Positions 34,686 to 43,455 of a DNA stretch of 64,000 nucleotides are shown piece after piece. Location: NCBI GenBank assembly GCA_002420305.1, contig DIHT01000064.1, positions 9,418 through 73,417 of the forward strand. The letters run 5' to 3'. The stretch is from Akkermansiaceae bacterium UBA5689. Lineage in GTDB: Bacteria > Verrucomicrobiota > Verrucomicrobiia > Verrucomicrobiales > Akkermansiaceae. Under the pieces are notes generated by a model that had not been told where the DNA came from, searched no databases, and worked only from the letters and a program-made list of their open reading frames with translations. Made by a program: the position numbers and the translations under genes. Every line of letters begins with the position of its first letter. Position 1 is the stretch's first letter.

Positions 34686-36836
34686 ATGGAATCACGTTAT
34701 CGCTTCCGACTCTACCTCTTAACTGCAATCGTGCTCTTTGGAGGCGGGACCCTGCTGAGTCGTCTTTACGACTATCAGATCGTCAATACCGAATACTACC
34801 GAAAGCTCATTCCTGGTGAAACCACGATCGCCATTCGTGACCCCGGGGTGCGAGGAACCATTGTCGACCGCAACGGCCAGTTGCTTGCAAAAAACCTGCG
34901 TAATTACGAGCTTGTCCTTAATCTCGATGAGATTCACCAGGAGTGGGAAAGGCAACATTCTGAAAAGCAGAAGCCCGGTCGTCGGCGAATCGGAATGGCG
35001 GTCCCGACATCCGAGCGGAGTCGGGAAATTGTCCGCATTATTAAGGATGGGATAGTGCCGCGCCTCGAGCATCACGGAATCGCGGTCGAATATAGCTCCT
35101 CCGCGCTCCAAAAGCACTACGTCACTCACGGAGGTTTGATCCCCTTCACCTTTCCTGTAGACCTCACATATGAGCAGTTCGCTCGCCTAGCTGAGCACAA
35201 TCTCGAGATGGCAGGCGTCTACGTAACCGTCAGACCCCGTCGGCAGTATCCTTTCGGAACGCTTGGCTGCCATATCTTAGGGTATCTTAAGCAATGGGAA
35301 AAGGGCGATATACCTGAGAAAGCAAAGGAGGAATACGACCACTATCTTGGCGACGCGGTGGGTTCCACCGGAGTGGAGGCAACAATGAACACCTTTCTCC
35401 GCGGATCACCGGGCCGGCGCGTCCTTCGAAAGAACGAGAAGGGCCGAATTCTTGGCGAGGTCCTAAATGAGCGAATCGCTCCGGATCAAGGAAGCCAAGT
35501 GATGTTGACTATTGATGCCCGAATTCAGTTTCTGGTCGAAAATGTTTTGAGGAAAACAGGAAGGTCTGCCGCAGTCGTAATGGATGTCCGCACGGGGGAG
35601 ATCCTCGCGATGGCTTCCGTCCCCAACTATAACCCCAACGAATTCATTCCAAGTATCTCGGGCTCGAAATGGGAGGACTACAAGACCAACAAGGCCTATC
35701 CTTTAATCAACAGGGCCCTATCGAGCTTCACTCCCGGATCTACTTTCAAACTGCCGACAGCGATCGCAGCATGCATGCACAGCAAGGGAGATTTTGGTCA
35801 CAACTGTGTGGGGCACCTTCAGTTTGGTAGATCCGGAAAATTGAAAATCCGTTGCTGGAAAACAGTCGGACATGGCTCCCTTTCCCTCACGAGCGCCATC
35901 CAGCGTTCGTGCAACCCCTACTTTATGCAACTATCCAGTGAGCTGGGTAACGAGCGCATGGCAAACGCCTTTGACATGCTGAACCTTGGCAGAGCAACGG
36001 GCGTCAAACTTCCTGCCGAAGACCGAGGAATCATCCCGGGTAGCGAATGGTGGCGCCGTGAACTCCACCCGGGAGAGTCGATGACCCCGGCTCGAATGGC
36101 GATGCTTGCGATCGGACAAGATGAAAGCGAAGCCACTCCACTGCAGCTAGCTGCCCTCACCGCGTGCATAGCCAATGGTGGTAAGTATTACCGCCCCCGA
36201 ATCATCAAGATGGCAGTGGACCCTAAGGAAGGAATCTTGATAAGTGATATCCCGGAACTAAGAGTAGACCTCGTTACCGAGGGGATGGATAGCGCGCAAT
36301 TCGCAGACCTAAGACAGGGAATGTGGAAGGCTGCGAACGAACTTGGAGGGACGGCGAGAAGAGCTTCTCCCGAGGATGTCGAAATCGGCGCAAAAACCGG
36401 CACGGCACAGACAACGGATTTCGGAGAGAAGTCTCACAATGCATGGACAGTCGCATTTGGGCCGTTCGAAGAACCCAGATATGCAGTCGCCGTTATGGTC
36501 CAAAACGGCAAATCCGGAGGGAAAGTGTGCGGACCACTTGTGAATCTTATCTTCAGAGGTCTATTTGCTGCGGAAAAAGGCCTTAAACTTCCCCTCCGGC
36601 GAATGGGTGAAGTAGCCGGAAATTTCGACCCCATCGAAGAAATTGCCCTCCCAGAGGGCGATCTTCTTGCGCTAGCTATTGACGAAGAGGGCGAAACAGG
36701 CGAGGAAGCTGAGGAGGCGCAGCTTCCCGGGACAGCCGTCCGAGTACGGCCCCGGGCAATACCCCTGCCCTCAATCACTCCCGACGCAGACTCGGGGAAC
36801 TCTCAAAACCGGGAAACCCGGCGCCGCACGGATTAG
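34686..36836 (+). CDS. mrdA: Penicillin-binding protein 2 (elongasome transpeptidase)
   Basis: The 716-residue class B PBP crosslinks peptidoglycan in the side wall. An N-terminal membrane anchor (LYLLTAIVLFGGGTLLSRL) precedes the dimerisation/allosteric domain with RGTIVDRNGQLLAKN. The transpeptidase domain has the nucleophile in SFTPGSTFKLPTA, the SxN-like motif in SCNPYFMQ, and KTG in IGAKTGTAQT. The final ~100 residues are acidic and Pro-rich. Length is somewhat above E. coli PBP2 (633) because of this tail and insertions. It follows mreD by 14 bases. Confidence 0.95.
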   Translation: MESRYRFRLYLLTAIVLFGGGTLLSRLYDYQIVNTEYYRKLIPGETTIAIRDPGVRGTIVDRNGQLLAKNLRNYELVLNLDEIHQEWERQHSEKQKPGRRRIGMAVPTSERSREIVRIIKDGIVPRLEHHGIAVEYSSSALQKHYVTHGGLIPFTFPVDLTYEQFARLAEHNLEMAGVYVTVRPRRQYPFGTLGCHILGYLKQWEKGDIPEKAKEEYDHYLGDAVGSTGVEATMNTFLRGSPGRRVLRKNEKGRILGEVLNERIAPDQGSQVMLTIDARIQFLVENVLRKTGRSAAVVMDVRTGEILAMASVPNYNPNEFIPSISGSKWEDYKTNKAYPLINRALSSFTPGSTFKLPTAIAACMHSKGDFGHNCVGHLQFGRSGKLKIRCWKTVGHGSLSLTSAIQRSCNPYFMQLSSELGNERMANAFDMLNLGRATGVKLPAEDRGIIPGSEWWRRELHPGESMTPARMAMLAIGQDESEATPLQLAALTACIANGGKYYRPRIIKMAVDPKEGILISDIPELRVDLVTEGMDSAQFADLRQGMWKAANELGGTARRASPEDVEIGAKTGTAQTTDFGEKSHNAWTVAFGPFEEPRYAVAVMVQNGKSGGKVCGPLVNLIFRGLFAAEKGLKLPLRRMGEVAGNFDPIEEIALPEGDLLALAIDEEGETGEEAEEAQLPGTAVRVRPRAIPLPSITPDADSGNSQNRETRRRTD

Positions 36837-36889
36837 ATCCCAAGAGCGCATTTTCCGATTCACAAATCCACAAACCAACTTTCCAACCC

Positions 36890-38482
36890 ATGTTTAAAAA
36901 AATCAGACGGGCCCTCCGGATCGGTAATATCGATGCCAGAGAAGGCAACACCATAGTCATCAATGCCGAAAAACTCGAGCGACGAGTCGCATTGCTCGAG
37001 GATGGGGTACTCGAGGAATACGAGATCGAACGGGAGGGAGATATGAACATCGTCGGAAGTATCTTCAAAGGCCGCGTTAAAAACATTGAGCCCGGGCTGA
37101 AGGCCATGTTTGTCGATATCGGGATGGAGAAGAATGCTTTTCTCCACTTCTGGGATGCCATTCCGGCCGCACTCGACAACAGTATGGAGGAAATTCATCG
37201 GCAAGGTCGGTCGAAAAAAAGAGCCCGTCCAAAGAAGATCACCTCTAAAGACATCCCGAGTCTCTACCCAGTAGGATCAGAGCTGGTCATTCAGGTGTCC
37301 AAGGGGCCTATTGGTAACAAGGGACCCCGAGTCACTACAAACGTCTCCCTGCCGGGGCGATATCTTGTCCTTACCCCTTTTGCAGATCAGTTTGGTATTT
37401 CACGCAAGATTGAAGATCCAGAGGAGCGGACGAGGCTTCGCCGGATTATGCAGCGCCTTGCCGTCCCGGAAGGCATGGGGATTATTATGCGAACGGTAGC
37501 AACCGGAAAGCGACATCGGCATTTCGTGCGCGATTTGGCCATGTTGCTGGAGCAGCTAGAAGGCGTAGAGCAGCTGAGGGATGAGAACCCGGCTCCAGTC
37601 TGTGTATTTGAGGAACCAAAGCTAATAGAACGGACGGCCCGCGATTTTCTGACCGAGGAAATCGACCAGGTAGTGTGCGACGATGCAGAGACTACCGAAC
37701 AAATAAAGCTCATCGCCGAGAAAATCTCGGGCAGAGCAAAGAGACGCGTCCATTATCTGCAGACTCAGCAACCTCTATTTGATGAGATCGGAGTTCAAAA
37801 ACAGATTGATGAAGCTTTTCTTCGTCAAGTCTGGCTCCCATGTGGTGGCTACATCGTTATTGATGAGACCGAGGCTCTAATTTCGATCGACGTGAACACC
37901 GGCCGGAACCGGGGATCAAAAAATGTCGATAAGATGATCCTCGAAACCAATATCGAAGCCGCCCATGAAACCGCACGGCAGCTACGCCTCCGCAACGTTG
38001 GTGGACTCGTAGTTGTTGACTTTATCGATATGCGCCACCGAAGAGATCAGCAGGCAGTTTACCGTGCAATGAAGGAGCGCCTGCGGAGGGACCGTGCGAA
38101 GACTCAGGTGCTTCAGATCTCCGCTGTGGGCCTGATGGAAATGACTCGGCAGCGCCTCAACGAAAGTCTGCGAGACGCACTCCTTGAGCCGTGCCCTTAT
38201 TGCGCCGGGTCCGGCAAGGTAAAGACCACAATGACAATGAGTGTGGAAATCCAGCGCGAGCTTAATACCGTCCTGGCTACAAGGCGGGATGAGATTGGTG
38301 ATGTGATCGTGGTCGTGAGCCCAGATGTACTTAATCGCTTTAAATCCGAGGATGCAAACATCCTCATGGAACTGGAACGCGGTCACACTGGTCGACTCAT
38401 ATTCCGCAGTGACCCAAACCTCCATCGGGAACGTTATTCAGTTCTCGACGCGGAAACCGAGAAGCGTCTTGTGGACAAATAA
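36890..38482 (+). CDS. rng: Ribonuclease E/G family protein
   Basis: The 530-residue endoribonuclease processes rRNA precursors and mRNA. An S1-like RNA-binding domain (VGSIFKGRVKNIEPGLKAMFVDIG; ~residues 45-120) is followed by the catalytic core with GGYIVIDETEALISIDVNTGR and GGLVVVDFIDMRHRRDQQAV, which hold the metal-binding Asp pair, and the Zn-link CPYCAGSGKV, which supports dimerisation. It lacks the long C-terminal scaffold of RNase E, so RNase G type is more likely. The operon position with mre genes is the same as in many bacteria. Confidence 0.93.
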   Translation: MFKKIRRALRIGNIDAREGNTIVINAEKLERRVALLEDGVLEEYEIEREGDMNIVGSIFKGRVKNIEPGLKAMFVDIGMEKNAFLHFWDAIPAALDNSMEEIHRQGRSKKRARPKKITSKDIPSLYPVGSELVIQVSKGPIGNKGPRVTTNVSLPGRYLVLTPFADQFGISRKIEDPEERTRLRRIMQRLAVPEGMGIIMRTVATGKRHRHFVRDLAMLLEQLEGVEQLRDENPAPVCVFEEPKLIERTARDFLTEEIDQVVCDDAETTEQIKLIAEKISGRAKRRVHYLQTQQPLFDEIGVQKQIDEAFLRQVWLPCGGYIVIDETEALISIDVNTGRNRGSKNVDKMILETNIEAAHETARQLRLRNVGGLVVVDFIDMRHRRDQQAVYRAMKERLRRDRAKTQVLQISAVGLMEMTRQRLNESLRDALLEPCPYCAGSGKVKTTMTMSVEIQRELNTVLATRRDEIGDVIVVVSPDVLNRFKSEDANILMELERGHTGRLIFRSDPNLHRERYSVLDAETEKRLVDK

Positions 38483-38528
38483 GAGGCCCTCTTACACCGT
38501 AAAGGGCAGGTAGTGACTCTAGGCCTCT
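38482..38528. terminator. Possible hairpin between convergent rng and trpD
   Basis: AGAGGCC (38482-38488) is complementary to GGCCTCT (38522-38528), with a 33-base loop. There is no T-run on either strand, so this is at best a weak terminator in the 55-base gap between the two convergent genes. Confidence 0.3.
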
Positions 38529-38537
38529 CTGATCCAG

Positions 38538-39578
38538 TTAGCCCGCTATCTTCTGTAGCGATTGTAACCTCTCAAACGCCGCACCCGATTCGACGAGTTC
38601 ACGCGCCCGTTGAATTCCTGCACCGAGACCTTTCGCCAGACCCGCACACGCCAAGCCTGCACCTGCGTTAAGTAGAACAATATCGAGGCGAGGACCTGTG
38701 TCTCGACCAGCAAGAATCTCAATGAGGAGATGGGCATTCTCCCGCGCATCCCCCCCCTGCAAATCCTCAGGTCCAACTACCCTCATCCCATAATCTTGGG
38801 GATGAATCACCTCCTCCACATTTTTCCCGTCGAAAACTCTGCAAATAGTAGTCTGCCCCATCGTACTTAGCTCGTCTACTGGGCGACCATCCTGAGTTTC
38901 TCCATGTACCGCCCATGCAGACCTCCGTCCAAGCCGCTGAAGAATATCGGCATAGACGGGTGGTAGTTCCGGACTAAACACGCCAACCAGCTGGCATGCT
39001 GGTCTAGCTGGATTAAGAAGAGGACCTATCAGGTTGAAAATTGTTCGAATCCCTTTCTCCGCCAGTAATTTACGAACAGGCATAATAGCCTTGAATGCGG
39101 GGTGATACATTGGAGCAAAAAGAAACCCCAATCCGGCTCCTGCAAGGCAATCCCTGAAACCTTCGGCGGGAAGATCAATACGCACCCCAAGTTCCTCGAG
39201 CACGTCTGCTCCACCGCTCTTCGAGGTAATACCTCTGTTGCCATGCTTAAACACCGCCGCTCCACCGGCAGCTATCACGAACATTGACGTCGTGGAGACG
39301 TTGAAAAGATTGAGTTTGTCCCCACCGGTTCCACAAACATCGATAGTTGGCTGTTCGAGCGAATCGGGCCCGACTTCGGGATCAACAGCTCGCTCGAGCA
39401 ACTCAGAGACGAAAAGAGCGATCTCCGGCGCAGTCTCTCCTTTCTTCGCAAACACCTCCAGAAATTGAGCTTTTTCAACAGGATCGGCATCTTCGTCCAC
39501 TAGAAGCTGCACCACCTCACTGACCTGGGATGAGTCCAATTCCCTCCCACCCTCAACGTGATCAATATACTTCTTCAT
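38538..39578 (-). CDS. trpD: Anthranilate phosphoribosyltransferase
   Basis: The 346-residue enzyme joins anthranilate to PRPP in tryptophan synthesis. DVCGTGGDKLNLFNVST contains the PRPP-binding glycine loop; KHGNRGITSKSGGADVLEELGV is the second PRPP and anthranilate site; LIGPLLNPARP completes it. The family length is 330-350. No other trp gene is near; the next gene on the same strand is a thioredoxin-like protein 45 bases upstream. Confidence 0.95.
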   Translation of the reverse strand: MKKYIDHVEGGRELDSSQVSEVVQLLVDEDADPVEKAQFLEVFAKKGETAPEIALFVSELLERAVDPEVGPDSLEQPTIDVCGTGGDKLNLFNVSTTSMFVIAAGGAAVFKHGNRGITSKSGGADVLEELGVRIDLPAEGFRDCLAGAGLGFLFAPMYHPAFKAIMPVRKLLAEKGIRTIFNLIGPLLNPARPACQLVGVFSPELPPVYADILQRLGRRSAWAVHGETQDGRPVDELSTMGQTTICRVFDGKNVEEVIHPQDYGMRVVGPEDLQGGDARENAHLLIEILAGRDTGPRLDIVLLNAGAGLACAGLAKGLGAGIQRARELVESGAAFERLQSLQKIAG

Positions 39579-39623
39579 ATTTCCTGGGGTTTCCGCCTCG
39601 CGCAGTAGTAAGATCCAAGGGTT

Positions 39624-40205
39624 CTACCCAAAATAGGACGGCTCATTACCGTCCTTCCATTTAATGTTACATCCGCTACTCGGGAATGGATCCTTCGGCG
39701 GTTCATCTCCTACTGTCAGGCGTTCAATCGCCTTACGCATATCACTTCCTGTAGCCTCATTCCCGCTTTTAGGGCGTGAATCATCAAACTGTCCGGCGTA
39801 AAAGAGTTTCCCAGCGGCATCGAGCAGGAAAAAGTCTGGTGTACAGGCTGCTGACCATGCCTTCGCTACTTCTTGATTCTCATCATAAAGATAGGGGAAC
39901 GACCAACCAAACTTATCGGCAAAGCCCCCCATCAAATCGGGGTGATCATCAGGGTAATTCTTAACGTCATTCGACATGATGGCGACAGTGTTGACTCCCT
40001 TTTGGGCCACCTCCTTCGCCATTTTCCCGACCGCATCTGCGAGGTGGATTACATAGGGGCAGTGGTTACAGGCGAAAATCACCAATACTCCCTGCTCGCC
40101 CCTTAGCTGGGCAAGAGTATGAATTTCCCCGTCAGGATCTGGAAGCTGGAATTCAGGTGCGATATCACCCGGCCGAAGACGAAATGTGGAATGAACCTCT
40201 GACAT
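39624..40205 (-). CDS. Thioredoxin-like/AhpC-TSA family protein
   Basis: The 193-residue redoxin has AFQLPDP-like APEFQLPDPDGEIHTL, then LVIFACNHCPYVIHLADAVGK, with the CxxC pair in CNHC at the thioredoxin position, and the CTPDFFLLDAAGKLFYAGQFDD strand (cis-Pro region TPDFFL). These features mark the thioredoxin family proteins of peroxiredoxin-like architecture. The ATG at 40205 is preferred; the 20-residue extension upstream is not conserved. It is divergent from the selenocysteine-containing MoeB gene with 74 bases between, so the two may share a promoter region. No signal peptide, so cytoplasmic. Confidence 0.85.
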   Translation of the reverse strand: MSEVHSTFRLRPGDIAPEFQLPDPDGEIHTLAQLRGEQGVLVIFACNHCPYVIHLADAVGKMAKEVAQKGVNTVAIMSNDVKNYPDDHPDLMGGFADKFGWSFPYLYDENQEVAKAWSAACTPDFFLLDAAGKLFYAGQFDDSRPKSGNEATGSDMRKAIERLTVGDEPPKDPFPSSGCNIKWKDGNEPSYFG

Positions 40206-40279
40206 TACCCTGTCGGCATAAAATACCTGACGCTTGCCGTGAAGTGAAAACGGAGTAACTATCACACCCAGTTTAATTG

Positions 40280-41398
40280 ATGTTCACCGATCGCGAGAAA
40301 GAGCGCTATGAACGCCATTTTAGCCTATCGGGCTTTGGGATGGAGGGGCAGACCGCGCTTCGCAACGGCTCCGCTCTGTGCGTCGGGGCTGGCGGCCTCG
40401 GCTCCCCGGCGGCCCTTTACCTCGCTGCAGCAGGTATCGGGCGCCTGGGCATCGTGGATGACGATACAGTCGATTTATCGAATCTCCAGCGCCAGATCCT
40501 TCACGACGAACGATCTATCGGCACCCCAAAGGTCCAGAGTGCCTCACAACGCCTCACGAACCTGAACTCCGATGTCAGTCTTGAAATCTACCGCGAACGG
40601 CTCGAGAAGGACAACATCATGGCTCTCTTCAGGCGATACGACCTGATCCTTGACGGCTCTGACAACTTTACTACCCGGTTTCTGGTCGCGGATGCCGCAT
40701 GGCTCCTCGGCAAACCCCTCGTCGCCGGCGCGATTCATCAGTTTGAAGGCCAGCTTACCGTCTTTGATCCAGCTCTGCACTCACCTTGCTACCGCTGTCT
40801 GCTTCCCGAACCTCCCGCGCCCGGCACTGTGCCTACATGAGAGGAGGCAGGCGTCCTTGGCGCTCTTCCCGGCGTGATCGGGACCCTTCAGGCTATGGAA
40901 GCTATTAAGATCCTCACAGGGCATGGAGAAACTCTTGCCGGGCGGATGCTTCATTACGACGCAACTAATGCACGCATGCGGGAAATATCACTTAAACCAG
41001 ATCCATCGTGTGAACTCTGTGGCAACGCTCCCACCATTACCAGTCCCGGAACTGCACCGAACAGCGCCGCCGAAACCAAAAGCTTAAAGGAACTTAGCGC
41101 GACTGAAGCATTGGCTCTCATACGAGATGGCTTTGACGGCATCCTACTTGACGTTCGGGAACCCCCTGAGCACGCCTGGGCCCACCTTGACGGCTGTAGG
41201 CTCGCCCCACTCAGTCAATTAACAAAACATCTCGAGGATCTTCCGCGTAACGTTCCATACCTTGTATACTGCAAGGTGGGACAGCGAAGTGCCCGTGCTG
41301 GAACGCTGATGCTTGATGCAGGATTTAACGACGTGACCAACCTGGGAGGCGGTATCATGGATTGGATGCGACTTGGTGGCCCAGTGGTTCAACCGTAG
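40280..41398 (+). CDS. moeB: MoeB/ThiF-type E1 enzyme with C-terminal rhodanese domain; probable selenoprotein (TGA = Sec187)
   Basis: The enzyme adenylates the C-terminal Gly-Gly of a ThiS/MoaD-like carrier and, through the rhodanese domain, loads it with sulfur. The N-terminal domain has the ATP-binding VGAGGLGSPAALYLAAAGIG, IVDDDTVDLSNLQRQILH and LDGSDNFTTRFL, plus zinc ligands CYRC and CELC. An in-frame TGA (40838-40840, codon 187) sits in PGTVPT-TGA-EEAGVLGALPGVIG, where MoeB and ThiF have the catalytic Cys (E. coli MoeB Cys187, ThiF Cys184). The same frame continues to 41398. The rhodanese domain (residues ~270-372: LLDVREPPEHAWAHL, active-site YCKVGQRSA) follows. With SelB in the window and a hairpin at 40867-40883, Sec insertion is the best reading. 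Standard gene callers would split it into 40280-40840 and a piece starting near 40874. Confidence 0.88.
40838..40883 (+). promoter_or_regulatory. Candidate bacterial SECIS element after the Sec TGA
   Basis: A perfect 5-bp stem TCCCG/CGGGA (40867-40871 and 40879-40883) encloses the 7-base loop GCGTGAT, which begins with G. The apical loop starts 31 bases after the TGA (40838-40840). This fits the bacterial SECIS model as I recall it (short upper stem, G among the first two loop bases, loop 16-37 bases from UGA). A competing bulged hairpin GGAGG.../...CTTCC (40843-40869) is also possible, so the exact fold is not settled. Confidence 0.55.
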
Positions 41399-41414
41399 CC
41401 AACTCCCCTTTCCC

Positions 41415-42596
41415 CTACGACTCCGTTTCCACTCTTCCGCTATTACGATGGACCCAGATACTTTGCACTAACCCCAAGAGGAACATGCAAATAAGCACAA
41501 AGGTTCCGGAATAACTGATCAAAGGAAGTGGAATACCCGTGATTGGCATAATCGAAACGCACATCCCGATATTCTCAAAAATATGGGCGAACAAGAGCCC
41601 AACGACTCCGGCCGCAATAATCTGCCCCGCGAAATCTCTGCTATAATAGGCAACAAAGAGACACTGAATGAGAAGAAGTGCAAATCCGGTAAGGAGAAGA
41701 AGACTTCCTCTAAAACCCTGCTCTTCGGCAATCACAGCAAAAATATAGTCATTATGCGCAGTCTTCCATGGAATATCCTTCCTGTTGTGAAGAGAGTCCT
41801 TTGAATGACTGGCGTAACCCGCACCTCTCCATCCGGCCTTCCCCACCGCCATGGTGACACGATATTCCGCATAGTTCTTATCAGTATTTGTGATTTGGCC
41901 CCTCTGAACATTTTCCAGGTAATTATTAACTCGTGCATACCCTCTCTCGGAAACTCCTGGCAGTATAATGAAGTAAATAATGGGTAGTATGCCTGCTCCA
42001 ACCAGTCCCATGAAAAGTAGGTAGCGGTATGGTATTCCACCAACCAGCATTGTCACGAAAGCCACAGGTAACCAGACGATCGCGGAACCCATATCTCCAT
42101 TTTTGACCACGAGAAGAAAAGGAATACCGCATAAGACACCGATAATGGCCAACCGACAGGCCGGATGCCCAAGCCACCTCTGAATTCTGGGAAGTACCTG
42201 GAAGCTGAGCCCTACCACTATAATCCCTGCCGCAATCACCAGCTGAGTTGGCTGGAAGCTCAGACCCATCACTGTAAGCTGGTGCACCTCAGAGTCCTGA
42301 GCCATCAAAACGAGAAGCATTCCTATCCCGACAAGATACATTGGGACCCCAAGCCACATGAGCCATCTGTAGTCGGTAAGCGCCACCACGAAATAAACCA
42401 AGCTCCCGACGAGAATCCAGATCTTTTGCCGGTCCGCAAACCATGCGCCCCAAAGCTCAGGATTGTCGCCCAAAGATGAAACCGGGATATGCCGGGCAGC
42501 GCTTTCGATACTGAATACTCCGAAGACCAAGAGGCCGTACATGGTAAAAACCAGGACCCAGTTCATCCCGAGGAATTTCCGGAAAAGTGGTGTCAT
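41415..42596 (-). CDS. rodA: Rod-shape lipid II polymerase (SEDS family) RodA
   Basis: The 393-residue membrane protein has about ten membrane segments. MNWVLVFTMYGLLVFGVFSIESA is the first, PTQLVIAAGIIVVGLS carries the family FQP(S/T)E-like region, and NGDMGSAIVWLPVAFVTMLVGGIPYRYLL, KTAHNDYIFAVIAEEQGFRGSLLLL and GMCVSIMPITGIPLPLISYSGTFVLI are typical SEDS segments, including the conserved Asp/Glu loop. It pairs with PBP2 (mrdA at 34686) in side-wall synthesis, but here it is separated from the mre cluster by ~3 kb of unrelated genes. It is convergent with the MoeB gene. Confidence 0.92.
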   Translation of the reverse strand: MTPLFRKFLGMNWVLVFTMYGLLVFGVFSIESAARHIPVSSLGDNPELWGAWFADRQKIWILVGSLVYFVVALTDYRWLMWLGVPMYLVGIGMLLVLMAQDSEVHQLTVMGLSFQPTQLVIAAGIIVVGLSFQVLPRIQRWLGHPACRLAIIGVLCGIPFLLVVKNGDMGSAIVWLPVAFVTMLVGGIPYRYLLFMGLVGAGILPIIYFIILPGVSERGYARVNNYLENVQRGQITNTDKNYAEYRVTMAVGKAGWRGAGYASHSKDSLHNRKDIPWKTAHNDYIFAVIAEEQGFRGSLLLLTGFALLLIQCLFVAYYSRDFAGQIIAAGVVGLLFAHIFENIGMCVSIMPITGIPLPLISYSGTFVLICMFLLGLVQSIWVHRNSGRVETES

Positions 42597-42667
42597 TTGC
42601 GGATCACCTCAAGAGCATACAGAGAAAAGCAGATGAGACAAGAGACGACCCCCGCAGAACAGGGTCC

Positions 42668-43453
42668 TCAATTGCCGAGAAACCCGGTTAACGGGCTTGT
42701 GGCCTCCGCTTTCTCACTCTGCATCGGTAATCCAGCCTTAAAGGCACGGCGTCCTGCATCAACGGCATCTTTAAACGCTAATGCCATCGCAGGCGGATCG
42801 CCGGCCACTGCTATTGCGGTATTTACCAGAACAGCGGAGGCTCCCATCTCGGAAGCTTCTGCAGCATGGCTCGGCGCACCGATACCAGCATCGACGATAA
42901 CCGGCACCGTCGCCTGCTCAATAATGATCCGTATCTGATCCCTTGTTACAAGACCCATATTAGATCCAATGGGAGCACCAAGAGGCATCACTGTCGCGAC
43001 CCCCACATCTTGGAGGCGTTTCGCCAATACGGGATCCGCATTGATATACGGAAGTACTGTAAACCCCTCATTCACCAACAATTCAGCAGCTTTAAGAGTT
43101 TCGATTGGATCCGGAAGAAGGTAGGTGGGGTCAGGATGAATCTCAAGCTTGATCCATTTCGGAAGGCCCGCGGCCTCGGCAAGCCTAGCTAGCCTCACAG
43201 CTTCATCTGCATTCATGGCTCCGCTCGTATTGGCCAGCAGCAGGTAGGTCTCGGGGTCGATAAAGTCGAGGATGTTGGCAAACGGATCATTACCGCCGGT
43301 CACATCCGCCCTTCGAAGGGCAACCGTCACGATTTCAGTTCCAGATGCGACAAGCGCTTCCTTCATCAATTCCGGAGAGCCGAACTTGCCGGTGCCCAAG
43401 AGTAAACGGGAACGAAATTCCCGTCCTCCAATCTCTAGGAGATCTTCACTCAC
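42668..43453 (-). CDS. thiG: Thiazole synthase
   Basis: The 261-residue TIM-barrel enzyme builds the thiazole phosphate ring from 1-deoxyxylulose 5-phosphate, ThiS-thiocarboxylate and dehydroglycine. FRSRLLLGTGKFGSPELM opens the fold, PKWIKLEIHPDPTYLLPD holds the Schiff-base Lys, and VLPYINADPVLAKRLQDVG and VIVDAGIGAPSHAAEASEMGASAVLVNTAIA complete the phosphate-binding site. thiS, thiO and thiE are not next to it; it follows mdh by 2 bases. The ThiF-like enzyme at 40280 would be the natural activator of its ThiS partner. Confidence 0.95.
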   Translation of the reverse strand: MSEDLLEIGGREFRSRLLLGTGKFGSPELMKEALVASGTEIVTVALRRADVTGGNDPFANILDFIDPETYLLLANTSGAMNADEAVRLARLAEAAGLPKWIKLEIHPDPTYLLPDPIETLKAAELLVNEGFTVLPYINADPVLAKRLQDVGVATVMPLGAPIGSNMGLVTRDQIRIIIEQATVPVIVDAGIGAPSHAAEASEMGASAVLVNTAIAVAGDPPAMALAFKDAVDAGRRAFKAGLPMQSEKAEATSPLTGFLGN

Positions 43454-43455
43454 CT

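Noticed and set aside
40838..40840. TGA as an ordinary stop splitting moeB into two genes or a pseudogene
   Set aside because: The frame and homology continue with no shift across the TGA, the codon falls on the catalytic Cys, and SelB is encoded in the window. Sec fits better.
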